Shown here one piece after another: positions 9,386 through 18,522 of a DNA stretch of 64,000 nucleotides (positions within the stretch are counted from its first letter, which is position 1; every line of letters begins with the position of its first letter). The DNA comes from Candidatus Rokuibacteriota bacterium (GTDB lineage Bacteria > Methylomirabilota > Methylomirabilia > Rokubacteriales > CSP1-6). The notes under the pieces were generated by a model. It was not told the origin of the DNA. It saw only the letters and a program-made list of their open reading frames with translations, and did no database searches. A program made the position numbers and the translations under genes. The DNA lies in the NCBI GenBank assembly GCA_003220685.1, contig QHTE01000053.1:1-64000 (forward strand), written 5' to 3'.

Positions 9386-9393
9386 CTCATCCC

Positions 9394-10383
9394 TTACACC
9401 GGCCCGTTCGGGCCCACCAGGATCTTGCCGCTACGCTCGCCGCGCTGCGCGTGCGCCACCGCTTCCTTGATGTCCTCGATGGGATAGACCATCTCGACCG
9501 GCGCCGACAGGTTGCCCTTCGCGACCTGCTGGCCGAGATCGGCGTAGATCGCCCGGATCTCGGGGAGCGAGCGCGTGCCGAGCGCGCGGCCCAGGATGAA
9601 GCCGACGAGCGACTGGCCGCCCGAAATCAGCGTGCTGCGCGACATCACCGGGTCCTCGCCCGTCATCGAGCCGTAGTTGCAGACGACACCGCCGTCGGCC
9701 AGACAGGCCGAGAGCCGTGCGGTCGCCCGGCCCGACACCGCGTCGAGCCCGAGGCGGATCGGCGCCTCGCGCGTCTGCGCCTTGACCGCCGCGGCCAGAT
9801 CGGGCCCGTCGAGGACGCACACGTCGCCGCCGAGGGCCTTGAGCTCGCCGAACAGCGACTCGCGCCGCACCACGTTCACCGTCTTCACGCCGCGCGGCCG
9901 CGCCAGGCGGATCACCAGGCGGCCGACCGCCGAGTTGGCGACGTTCTGGATGATCCAGTCACCCGGCTTCAGCGGGACGACGTCGGCGAGCAACAGGAGC
10001 GCGGTCGCGGGATTGATCCGCAGCATCGCCGCCTGCTGGATGTCGATACCGTCCGACACCGCGATGACGTCGTCGCCCTTGACCCGCCGCTGCTGGGTCC
10101 AGTTCTCGCGCTGCAGATTGATCACGAGGTCGCCCGGCTTCACGTGCGTCACGCCGGAGCCGATCGCGGCGACGCGGCCGACGCACTCGGCCCCGGGTGT
10201 CGCGGGCAGCTCGGGCCTGAGCCGGTAGGTGCCGCGGCAGAACGAGATATCGGCGGGATTGATCGGAAACGCGAGGACGTCGAAGACCACCTCGCCGGCG
10301 CCCGGCGCCCCGAGGTCCGGCACCTCCGCGCAGCGCAGGCCATCCTCGGGCTGGCCGTAGCGATCGAGCATGATCTGTTTCAT
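9394..10383 (-). CDS. Zinc-type/MECR-like NAD(P)H-dependent oxidoreductase (MDR superfamily, 2-enoyl thioester reductase-like)
   Basis: 329 aa; 'PINPADISFCRGTY', 'GAECVGRVAAIGSGV', 'GDWIIQNVANSAVGRLVIRLARPRGVKTVNVVRR'. Confidence 0.87.
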   Translation of the reverse strand: MKQIMLDRYGQPEDGLRCAEVPDLGAPGAGEVVFDVLAFPINPADISFCRGTYRLRPELPATPGAECVGRVAAIGSGVTHVKPGDLVINLQRENWTQQRRVKGDDVIAVSDGIDIQQAAMLRINPATALLLLADVVPLKPGDWIIQNVANSAVGRLVIRLARPRGVKTVNVVRRESLFGELKALGGDVCVLDGPDLAAAVKAQTREAPIRLGLDAVSGRATARLSACLADGGVVCNYGSMTGEDPVMSRSTLISGGQSLVGFILGRALGTRSLPEIRAIYADLGQQVAKGNLSAPVEMVYPIEDIKEAVAHAQRGERSGKILVGPNGPV

Positions 10384-10395
10384 GGCTTCACTCCG

Positions 10396-11199
10396 TCAGG
10401 CCGGAAGCTTCCAGCCGAGCCAGTTGCAAAGCGCACGCCCCATGACCAGCTCCTTGTCCTTCGCCGTCAGCCACGGCAGCTCTTCGGTGAACATGGTGAC
10501 GCACTGTGTCCACGGGCACGGCATCCGCGTGATGTCCGTCCCCCAGAACATCCGATCGGGGCCGAAGGCGTCGTAGAGCTTGCGAATGTGGCCGTGGATG
10601 TCGCGATACGGATAGGGCTGGGCCGAATAACTCGGCGCTCCGGTCGCCTTCAGCGCGACGTTGCGGTGCTTGGCCGCGGCGACGAGGTCCGGCAGGTTGG
10701 ACCAGGCCGCGTCGGGGCGCCCGAAATGATCGATGATCAGCTTGAGCCCCTGATGCCGCTCGGCGATCTTGCCGATCACTTGCATGAGCCCGGGACCGAG
10801 CAGCGCGACCGGCATGCTGGCGCGCTCGGCGGCGACCCAGAGCCAGTCGAGGGACCCGTCGGTGAGCCACGTCTGCTGATGCGGCTGCAGCAGCGCGAAG
10901 CGGAGCCCGAGCATTCCAGGCCGGTTCTTCAAGCCGTCGATCGCCGAGCGGCTCTCCGGCTTGTCGAGCGGGAAGTTGGCGAGGATCGCGAGGCGATTCG
11001 GATGCTGGCGCACGGCCTCGACCGCCAGGGCGTTGGAGTTGGGGTCCCATCCGGGCGGATGGATCACGGCCGCGTTGACGCCGCCTCCGTCCATCTCCTT
11101 GAGCACGTCCTCCGCCGTGTAGTCGGCGATCTGGCGATGGTTCGGATTCGTCGGCTTGTGGCCTTTCCAGATGTGGATCTGCGCGTCGACGATCAGCAT
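10396..11199 (-). CDS. Amidohydrolase family protein (TIM-barrel, amidohydrolase_2)
   Basis: 'MLIVDAQIHIWKG', 'GLRFALLQPHQQTW', 'LKLIIDHFGRPD', 'RMFWGTDITRMP'. Confidence 0.88.
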   Translation of the reverse strand: MLIVDAQIHIWKGHKPTNPNHRQIADYTAEDVLKEMDGGGVNAAVIHPPGWDPNSNALAVEAVRQHPNRLAILANFPLDKPESRSAIDGLKNRPGMLGLRFALLQPHQQTWLTDGSLDWLWVAAERASMPVALLGPGLMQVIGKIAERHQGLKLIIDHFGRPDAAWSNLPDLVAAAKHRNVALKATGAPSYSAQPYPYRDIHGHIRKLYDAFGPDRMFWGTDITRMPCPWTQCVTMFTEELPWLTAKDKELVMGRALCNWLGWKLPA

Positions 11200-11224
11200 G
11201 CCTATTTCTCCTTCGTGCTGCTCC

Positions 11225-12496
11225 TCACGTCTTCTCGAAGTCGATCCGCTCGGCGACCGGCAGCCCCTGGAGGTAGCGGCGCAGGCAGTCGAGCCCCATC
11301 TCGGTCGCGCCCAGACGTACCCACTCGCGGCCGCCGAGAATCCGGCTGCGTCGGGACTCGGCGCCGTCGGCGGTTCCGATCGCTAGACAGATGGTGCCAC
11401 CGAAGTCTATCCGGTCCGGGCCGTCGTCGAGCGCGATCAGCACCGCCAGTGCGTAGGTCGCGCCGGTGCGCCGGCGCGCGGCCTGCGCCACCGCCTCCGC
11501 CGTCTCGCGCGTGAGCTCGCCCGCGGGGGGATCGCCGTCGAGGCCGACCCCGGCGAAGATCTCGCCGAGGTCCCGTGCCACCACGCCGCGGCGGAAGACC
11601 TTCTCCGCGCCGGGCAGGTGGGCGAAGCGCGCGGCGATCTGCCCGCTCGTGAACGTCTCGACGATCGCGAGCGAGCCCTGGCGCGCCGTCAGCGCCGACA
11701 GGACGACGCCCTCCAGGGTCTGCTCGTCCTCGGCCATGATGAAGTTGCCGAGCCGCTTGCGCACCTCGCGCTCGACGGGCGCGAGCTTCGCCCGCACGTC
11801 GTCCATGTCGCGGCCGCGCACCGTCAGCTTGGTCTCGAGCTGCGGGTAGTGCGCGCGGAAGCCGAGCTTCACGCTGCCGTCGGGCACGAGCTTCTCCACG
11901 TCGGTGAGCAGCGCGTCCACGTGGGATTCGCCGAGGCCGTAAGAATGGAACCGCTTGAGGTGGATGGCCGTCTGCAGGCCGCTCTTCGCCAGCAGGCGCG
12001 GAATGATCTGCTCCTCGAGCATGCGCCGGAGCTCGCGCGGCACACCCGGGGTGAAGAAAAAGCGCGCCCGGCCGATGTCGAGCGCGAAGCCGCAGGCCGT
12101 GCCGACCGGGTTGTCGATCACCTCGGCGGTCGCCGGCAGCATCGCCTGCTTCTTGTTGTTCGGCGGCATGACGCGGCTGCGGCGGCGGAAGAACTCCTCC
12201 ATCGTCTTGAGCCACTCCTCGTTGAGGACGAGCTCGACCCCCGCGGCCTGGGCCGCGATCTCCTGGGACAGGTCGTCGACCGTGGGGCCGAGGCCGCCGT
12301 TGACGATGACCGCGTCGGCGCGTTGCCCGGCCTGCTTGAACGCCAGCAGGAGATTCTCTCGATCGTCGCCGACCGTCGTTTCCCACTGGACCGCGAGGCC
12401 GACGTCCTCCAGCTTCTGCGCGATGTAGCTGAAGTTGGTGTTGACGATCTTGCCGGTGAGGACCTCGTCGCCGGTGCAGATGACCTCGATACGCAT
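11225..12496 (-). CDS. cinA: CinA family protein (MoaB-like N-terminal domain plus diverged CinA C-terminal domain)
   Basis: 'MRIEVICTGDEVLTGKIVNTNFSYIAQKLEDVGLAVQWETTVGDD', 'VNGGLGPTVDDLSQEIAA'. Confidence 0.85.
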   Translation of the reverse strand: MRIEVICTGDEVLTGKIVNTNFSYIAQKLEDVGLAVQWETTVGDDRENLLLAFKQAGQRADAVIVNGGLGPTVDDLSQEIAAQAAGVELVLNEEWLKTMEEFFRRRSRVMPPNNKKQAMLPATAEVIDNPVGTACGFALDIGRARFFFTPGVPRELRRMLEEQIIPRLLAKSGLQTAIHLKRFHSYGLGESHVDALLTDVEKLVPDGSVKLGFRAHYPQLETKLTVRGRDMDDVRAKLAPVEREVRKRLGNFIMAEDEQTLEGVVLSALTARQGSLAIVETFTSGQIAARFAHLPGAEKVFRRGVVARDLGEIFAGVGLDGDPPAGELTRETAEAVAQAARRRTGATYALAVLIALDDGPDRIDFGGTICLAIGTADGAESRRSRILGGREWVRLGATEMGLDCLRRYLQGLPVAERIDFEKT

Positions 12497-12508
12497 GTGG
12501 GATTCGTC

Positions 12509-13399
12509 CTAGTGGAGGACCTTCAGCAGCGCGTCGACCACTGCCTGGGGCTCCTCGCGCGGCATGAAATGACCGACGCCGGGTACGACGCGCCGCTCGG
12601 TTCCCGCCGGAAATCGTGAGAGCTCGGCCTCGGAGCGCCGGGCGGAGCTCACCGTGTCGTCGCCGCCGTGAAGGATCATGGTGGGCACGGTGATCGCCGG
12701 ACTCTCGGCAAGGCGCCGCTCGATCGCGTCCAGGCGCCCATCGCCTGGCGCGTTGCCGTGACGGTGGCGGTAGGAGTGGATCACGACCGCCACGAAGTCG
12801 GGATTGTCGAACGAAGGGGCGGTGCGATCGAACGTCGCCGGATCGAATCGCCAGGTCGGAGACCATTCTTGCCAGAGAAGCCGGCAGATGTCGCGACGGT
12901 TCTGCTCGAGCCCCCGCCGGCCGCGCTCGGTGTTGAAGTACCACTGGTACCAGTACGAGCGCTCGGCTCGAGCCGAGGCCGGCGCCGCCGGCGTCACCGT
13001 GTTCTGGACGTTGTAGCCGCCGATCGTGACCAGCGCGCGCACGCGCTCGGGCGCCAGGATCGCCGCGATGCACGCGGCGCGACCGCCCCAGTCGTAGCCG
13101 GCCAGCGCGGCCGGCGCGAGGCCGAGCGCGGCCATGAACTCGAGCAGGTCTTGACCGATCGCCGCCTGCTGGGCCATGCGGGGCTCTTGCGGATCGAGAA
13201 ATCGCGTCGGCCCGTAGCCGCGCAGGTACGGGACGAGCACGCGGCAGCCGGCGGCGGCGAGCGGTGGCGCCACGTGATCGAACGCGTGCGCGTCGTCGGG
13301 AAAGCCATGGAGTAGGACGACCGGCGTGCCGCCGGGATTGCCGTGGGCCTCGTAGCCGATCTCGAGCGTCCGGGTGCGGACCGTGAGGACCTCGCCCAT
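12509..13399 (-). CDS. Alpha/beta hydrolase
   Basis: 'GTPVVLLHGFPDDAHAFDHVAPPLAAAGCRVLVPYLRGYG', nucleophile elbow 'AGYDWGGRAA', 'PGVGHFMPREEP'. Start chosen at the internal ATG (MGEVLTVRTRTLEI). Confidence 0.9.
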   Translation of the reverse strand: MGEVLTVRTRTLEIGYEAHGNPGGTPVVLLHGFPDDAHAFDHVAPPLAAAGCRVLVPYLRGYGPTRFLDPQEPRMAQQAAIGQDLLEFMAALGLAPAALAGYDWGGRAACIAAILAPERVRALVTIGGYNVQNTVTPAAPASARAERSYWYQWYFNTERGRRGLEQNRRDICRLLWQEWSPTWRFDPATFDRTAPSFDNPDFVAVVIHSYRHRHGNAPGDGRLDAIERRLAESPAITVPTMILHGGDDTVSSARRSEAELSRFPAGTERRVVPGVGHFMPREEPQAVVDALLKVLH

Positions 13400-13422
13400 C
13401 GGAGCCCGATCATACGTCAAAC

Positions 13423-14235
13423 TCACCACATCACCATGCCGCCGTCGATGTTGATCGACTGGCCCGTCATGTACGTGGCGGCCGGGGAGCAGAGGAACGC
13501 GATGAGCCCGGCGACCTCGTCGTCGCTGGCCGCGCGTCCCATCGGGATCCGCTCGAGCAGCCCCTGCCAGCCCTCGCCGCGTCCGAGCACGTCCATGCGC
13601 GCGGTGTCGATGATGCCCGGACAGATGGCGTTGACCGTGACGCCGTCACGGGCGAGCTCCATGGCCAGGGACTGCGTGAACCCCTGAATGCCGAAGTTCG
13701 CGACGTTGTACGCCGCGGTGTTCGGAGCGCCGCGCTTGCCGGCGACCGACGAGAGATTGACGATGCGGCCCCACTTCTGTTTCACCATGATCGGCACAAT
13801 GCGCTTGGAGAGCAGGAACGCGCCCGTGAGCTTGATCTCGAGCACGCGCCGCCACACGGTCTCGTCGAGCTCGGTGAGGGGCACGCGGTCGTTGCCGCGC
13901 GGATAGGCGGCGTTGTTCACGAGCACGTCGATGCGCCCGAACGTCGCCATGACGCGGTCGACGAGATCCTCGACCGACGCGGCCCGGCTCACGTCGCCGA
14001 CCCAGGTCAGGGCCCGGCGGCCGCGCTCGCGGACCTGCTGTGCCGTGCTCTCGACGTCCTTCCAGCCGACCTGCTTTTCGTGATCCGGATAGGCCGCGGG
14101 ATCACGGCCCGTGCCCGTCACCACGACGTCGGCGCCTTCGCTGGCAAGCAAGACCGCGGTCGCCCGTCCGATGCCGCGCAGCCGGCCGGCGCCCGTCACG
14201 ATCGCGACCTTTCCGGCCAGATATCCCATGCCCAC
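13423..14235 (-). CDS. SDR family oxidoreductase
   Basis: 'GKVAIVTGAGRLRGIGRATAVLLASEGADVVVTG', 'NNAAYPRG', 'YNVANFGIQGFTQSLAMELARDGVTVNAICPG'. Confidence 0.92.
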   Translation of the reverse strand: MGMGYLAGKVAIVTGAGRLRGIGRATAVLLASEGADVVVTGTGRDPAAYPDHEKQVGWKDVESTAQQVRERGRRALTWVGDVSRAASVEDLVDRVMATFGRIDVLVNNAAYPRGNDRVPLTELDETVWRRVLEIKLTGAFLLSKRIVPIMVKQKWGRIVNLSSVAGKRGAPNTAAYNVANFGIQGFTQSLAMELARDGVTVNAICPGIIDTARMDVLGRGEGWQGLLERIPMGRAASDDEVAGLIAFLCSPAATYMTGQSINIDGGMVMW

Positions 14236-14432
14236 ACTCTCCTCGCGACCTGCTGCTGGCCGGTACGTTACTGGGTTCGCACACGGCGGGCAACACTCGC
14301 CTGGTCCGCCGGGGGCGGCGGCGCCGGGGCGGGAGGGGGCGCTCGGGCTTGACGAAATGGAGCGCAGGTCGCAGGCTCTGGCCCGAGTCGAGATCGCGAG
14401 GTTCGAATCACACCGATTCGGGAGGATGACAC

Positions 14433-15218
14433 ATGGCCGGGCGAGTTGAGGGGAAGGTGGCGCTGGTGACCGGGGGCGGCAGCGGGATCGGGCGCGCCTG
14501 CGCCGTGAGGTTCGCGAAGGAGGGGGCGAACGTCTGCGTGGCGGACCTGGATTTGAAGGGGGCGACCGAGACCGCGCGGATGGTGGAGGGGGCCGGGCGG
14601 AAGTCGGTGGCGGTGCAGGTCGACACGACCGACGAGGCCGCGAACGACGCGATGGTCAAGCGCTGCGTCGATGCGCTGGGGGCGGTCGACATCCTGGTGG
14701 CGGCGGCGGGCATCGGCGCGGTGCGCGTGCCGGGGGCGACGTCCTACCAGCCGCACACGGTCCTGAGCATCCCGATGGACCAGTTCCGGCGGGTCATCGA
14801 CGTGAACCTCTACGGCGTGCTCTTCTCGAACCGGGCGGTGGCGCGCTGGATGACGGAGCACCGGCGCGGCGGCAGCATCATCAACCTCGCGTCGATCATG
14901 TCGAAGATGCCGTCGACGAGCGCGCCCTACAGCGTGAGCAAGGCGGGCGTGTGGATGCTGACGAAGTGCCTGGCGCAGGAGCTGGCCGGCCAGGGCATCC
15001 GCGTGAACGCGATCGGCCCCGGCTTCATCGAGACGCCGATGACCGCGGCGATGCGCGCGGACTCGGCGCGCTCGAAGTGGGCGATGGGCCTCACGCCGAT
15101 GGGGCGCTACGGCAAGCCGGAGGAGATCGCGTCGACCGCGCTGTTCCTGGCATCCGACGACGCCTCGTACTTCACCGGCGAGCTGTTGCACCCGTCGGGC
15201 GGCGTGTTCGTCGGCTGA
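14433..15218 (+). CDS. SDR family oxidoreductase
   Basis: 'GKVALVTGGGSGIGRACAVRFAKEGANVCVADLD', 'YSVSKAGVWMLTKCLAQELAGQGIRVNAIGPGFIETPM'. Confidence 0.93.
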   Translation: MAGRVEGKVALVTGGGSGIGRACAVRFAKEGANVCVADLDLKGATETARMVEGAGRKSVAVQVDTTDEAANDAMVKRCVDALGAVDILVAAAGIGAVRVPGATSYQPHTVLSIPMDQFRRVIDVNLYGVLFSNRAVARWMTEHRRGGSIINLASIMSKMPSTSAPYSVSKAGVWMLTKCLAQELAGQGIRVNAIGPGFIETPMTAAMRADSARSKWAMGLTPMGRYGKPEEIASTALFLASDDASYFTGELLHPSGGVFVG

Positions 15219-15225
15219 GCCTCGC

Positions 15226-16017
15226 TCAGGTCGCGGCGGCCAGCGCGCCGCCGTCGACCACGATCTCGGTGCCGCTGATCCACGCCGAGTCGTCGGAGGC
15301 CAGGAACAGGGCGCAGCGCGCGACGTCCTCGGGCTCGCCCACGCGCCCGAGCGGGATCTGGCGTCCCTCGGCCGCCTCGCGCTCGACGCGCTCGATGATG
15401 TCGGCGGTCAGCCGCGTGCGGATCGTGCCGGGACAGATCGCGTTCACGCGGACGCGGTCGCGTCCGTAGGACGCGGCCATCGCGCGCGTGAGGGCGAGCA
15501 CCGCGCCCTTCGACGCGGCATACGCGTGGCTCGGGCGCGACGCCGAGCCGCGGAAGGCGCTGACCGAGGCGGTGTTGATGATCGAGCCGCCGCCCGCCCG
15601 GCGCAGGGCCGGGAGCGCAGCGCGGCTCACCAGGTACATCGCGCGGACGTTCACGTCGAGCGCCAGATCCCACTTATCGAGCTCGATCGTCTCGACCGTC
15701 CCGCCGACGACCATCGTGCCCACCCCGGCGTTGTTGAAGACCACGTCGAGCCGGCCCGCCGCGCCGACCGCCGCCGCGACCACGGCGGCGCAATCCTCGG
15801 GACGCGCGAGGTCGGCGGTCACCGGCACCGCCTCCCCGCCGGCCTGGCGCACGGCCCCGACCGTCCGCGCCAGCTCGTCGTCGCGCGTGTCGGCCAAGGT
15901 CAGCCGCGCCCCCGCCCGGGCGAACAGGAGGGCCGTCGCCCGCCCGATCCCGGTCGCCGCCCCCGTGATGATCGCGGCCTTCCCCTCGAGCACCCGATTC
16001 GCCGCGGCGGTCCCCAC
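15226..16017 (-). CDS. SDR family oxidoreductase
   Basis: 'GKAAIITGAATGIGRATALLFARAGARLTLADT', 'YAASKGAVLALTRAMAASYGRDRVRVNAICPG'; GTG start at 16017 inferred because the open frame runs far upstream into the neighbouring gene. Confidence 0.9.
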   Translation of the reverse strand: MGTAAANRVLEGKAAIITGAATGIGRATALLFARAGARLTLADTRDDELARTVGAVRQAGGEAVPVTADLARPEDCAAVVAAAVGAAGRLDVVFNNAGVGTMVVGGTVETIELDKWDLALDVNVRAMYLVSRAALPALRRAGGGSIINTASVSAFRGSASRPSHAYAASKGAVLALTRAMAASYGRDRVRVNAICPGTIRTRLTADIIERVEREAAEGRQIPLGRVGEPEDVARCALFLASDDSAWISGTEIVVDGGALAAAT

Positions 16018-16025
16018 GTCGCGGT

Positions 16026-17183
16026 TCAGCCCCAGAGTCGCTTGGTGGCGAGGTCCGCACCGTGGCGCAGCGCGCGCAGCTTCGCCCACACCACGCTCTC
16101 TTCCACCAGCTGGGAGCCGGCGAACGTCCCGAAGCCGCAATCGACGCTCGCCAGGACCCGCGTCCGGTCGCCCACCGCGCCGACCGCCGCGGCGATGCGG
16201 TCGGCGACGACTTCCGGGTGCTCGACGACGTTGGTGGTCGAGTCGATCACCCCCGGGAGGAACAGCATGTCGTTCGGGAGGGGATGCTGGCCGAACGCCT
16301 TCAGCTCGTGCTGGTGGCGCGGGCTCGCGAGCGGCAAGGACAGCGCGCCGACCTTCGCGCGGTAGATGATCGGCAGCAGGGGCTCGAGCGGCACGTCGTG
16401 CGTGTGGGGCCCGTCGTAGTTGCCCCAGCAGAGGTGCAGGCGCACGCGGTCGCGGGGGATCGCCGCGATCGCCTCGTTGATCGCGTCGATGTGGAGCGCG
16501 ACGGCGCCGAGGAAGCCGTCGAGGGACTCGTCCTGGAAGAAGCGCGCGCGCTCCATCGCGAGGTCCGGGCAGTCGAGCTGGAGCACGAAACCGCGCGCCA
16601 CGATGAGCTCGTACTCCTTGCGCATCTCGCGCGCGAGCGCCCGGATGTAGCGCTCGTGCGAGCCGTAGAAGGCGTCGAGCATGATCGTGGCGATGACGCC
16701 GGGCGAGGCCGCCGTCATGAACGGCTCGGCGAAGCCCTTCGTGCCGGCGACGCCCCGCTGGAAGAGATCGCACTCGGCGGTGGCCTCGCCGAGGTCCGTG
16801 TAGGCGACCTCGGCGACCGCCTGCGGCGCGTCGTTGATCCGCGCGGCGCCCGAGCGCAGGCGGGACAGGCGAGCCATGTAGTCCGGGTGCTCGGCGATGT
16901 CGCGCGACATGCGCCGCTTGCTCTCGCCCCCGAAGCCGCGCATGCGCCTGGCCGGATAGGTCGAGAACCCCACGCGCGGCTGCTCGCCGTCGTTGCCGAC
17001 GTCGATGCCGACCTCGAGCTGCTTGGCCACCACGTGGCGCACGGCGGCCTCGGCCTCGCGCGCGAGCGCGCTGGCGTCCACGTTCTCGCCCCGATCCTGG
17101 CGCACTAGCAGGTCGCGGAGCGCGACGGTGCGGGGCAGGCTACCGACGTGAGTCGTCAGGATGCGCTGGTCGCTCTGTTTCAT
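16026..17183 (-). CDS. Cobalamin-independent methionine synthase II family protein (MetE C-terminal-domain only)
   Basis: 'ILTTHVGSLPRT', 'VGNDGEQPRVGFSTY', 'LQLDCPDLAMERA', 'LHLCWGNYDGPHTHDVPLEPLLP', 'VLASVDCGFGTFAG'. Confidence 0.88.
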   Translation of the reverse strand: MKQSDQRILTTHVGSLPRTVALRDLLVRQDRGENVDASALAREAEAAVRHVVAKQLEVGIDVGNDGEQPRVGFSTYPARRMRGFGGESKRRMSRDIAEHPDYMARLSRLRSGAARINDAPQAVAEVAYTDLGEATAECDLFQRGVAGTKGFAEPFMTAASPGVIATIMLDAFYGSHERYIRALAREMRKEYELIVARGFVLQLDCPDLAMERARFFQDESLDGFLGAVALHIDAINEAIAAIPRDRVRLHLCWGNYDGPHTHDVPLEPLLPIIYRAKVGALSLPLASPRHQHELKAFGQHPLPNDMLFLPGVIDSTTNVVEHPEVVADRIAAAVGAVGDRTRVLASVDCGFGTFAGSQLVEESVVWAKLRALRHGADLATKRLWG

Positions 17184-17417
17184 CGTGCCTCCTGCTTTCC
17201 GCGATGCAGGGTGCCCCCTTCGCGGGCTCTCCGGGGGCGAGCACCCCGTCCGAGATCTGCGCGTAGGGAAACAACCGCGGCTCGAGGCCGCGGAGGAGCG
17301 CCGCGGGCAAGGTCGTCGGCGAAAGGGCGATCAGGTTCGGGATCACCGGGACCCGATCATACACGCTCTCGAGCACCCGGTCTGGTGTACCCTCTGGTCC
17401 ATTCAAAGGAGGTCCGA

Positions 17418-17738
17418 ATGATCTTCGAGCTGCGGCAATACCACGTCCGACCCGGACAGCGCGACCGCTGGGTGAAGTGCATGGAGGAGGAGATCATCCC
17501 GTTCCAGGTGAAGATGGGCATGGTCATCCTCGGCAGCTTCGTCGGCGAGGAAGACGAGAGCGTGTACGTCTGGATTCGTCGTTTCGAGAGCGAGGCCGAG
17601 CGCAAGCGCCTCTACGACCTGGTCTACCAGAGCGACTACTGGAAGAACGAGATCTCGCCGAAGGTCCCAACCCTGATCGACCGCGAGCAGATCAAGGTCA
17701 CGCGTCTGGTGGCAACGCCGCACTCGGTCATCCAGTAG
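17418..17738 (+). CDS. NIPSNAP family protein
   Basis: 'MIFELRQYHVRPGQRDRWVKCMEEEIIPFQVKMGMVILGSFVGEEDESVYVWIRRFESEAERKRLYD'; strong RBS aaaggagg. Confidence 0.87.
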   Translation: MIFELRQYHVRPGQRDRWVKCMEEEIIPFQVKMGMVILGSFVGEEDESVYVWIRRFESEAERKRLYDLVYQSDYWKNEISPKVPTLIDREQIKVTRLVATPHSVIQ

Positions 17739-17739
17739 G

Positions 17740-18522
17740 GTGGCGTTCTCGGCCGACACGCTCCGCGATCGCGTCGCGATCGTGACCGGGGCGAGCCGGG
17801 GGATCGGCCGCGCGATCGCGGTCGAGCTCGCCCGGGTCGGCGCCCACGTGGCCGTGTGCAGTCGTCGGAAGGACGCGCTGGAGCCGGTGGCCGATCTCGT
17901 GCGGGCCGAGGGCCGCCGCGTGCTCGCCGTCGCGTGCGACGTGGGCGACGCGCGGCAGGTCGACGGCGCCGTCGCCCAGACCCTCGACGCCTTCGGCCGG
18001 ATCGACATCCTGGTCAACAACGCCGGCTATCGGGTCCGCGCGCCGCTCGAGGACCTGCCGCGGTCCGAATGGGACGCGCTGGTCGCAACGAACCTCACCG
18101 GCGTGTTCCTCTTCACGCAGGCCGTCGGGCGCGTGATGATCCGGCAGCGCGCAGGCAAGATCATCAACGTTACCTCGGTGGCCGGCCGCACCGGCTCGCG
18201 CGGCATGGCCGCCTACGCCGCCGCGAAGGCGGGCGCCGCTGTGCTCACGCAGAGCCTCGGCGCGGAGTGGGCGAAGCACGGGATCACCGTCAACGCGGTG
18301 GCGCCGGGCCCTGTGGAGACCGAGGGCGTGCTCGAGGTGTGGAAGACGCCCGCGATGATCGCCCAGGCCGCGCGCGATGTGCCGCTCCAGCGCCTGGGCC
18401 GCCCCGAGGAGATCGCGTGGGCGGTCGTCTTCGTCGCCTCGGACCAGGCGAACTTCATGACGGGCGAGACGATCTACGTGAGCGGGGGCCCGCGAGTGGC
18501 CAACCGCGAGGACACCAAATGA
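17740..18522 (+). CDS. SDR family oxidoreductase
   Basis: 'DRVAIVTGASRGIGRAIAVELARVGAHVAVCSRR', 'YAAAKAGAAVLTQSLGAEWAKHGITVNAVAPGPVETEG'. Confidence 0.92.
   Translation: MAFSADTLRDRVAIVTGASRGIGRAIAVELARVGAHVAVCSRRKDALEPVADLVRAEGRRVLAVACDVGDARQVDGAVAQTLDAFGRIDILVNNAGYRVRAPLEDLPRSEWDALVATNLTGVFLFTQAVGRVMIRQRAGKIINVTSVAGRTGSRGMAAYAAAKAGAAVLTQSLGAEWAKHGITVNAVAPGPVETEGVLEVWKTPAMIAQAARDVPLQRLGRPEEIAWAVVFVASDQANFMTGETIYVSGGPRVANREDTK

Noticed and set aside
17140-17406. 88-aa - strand ORF between the MetE-like and NIPSNAP genes
   Set aside because: Overlaps the MetE-like start and has no recognisable motif; could be a small gene but unsupported.
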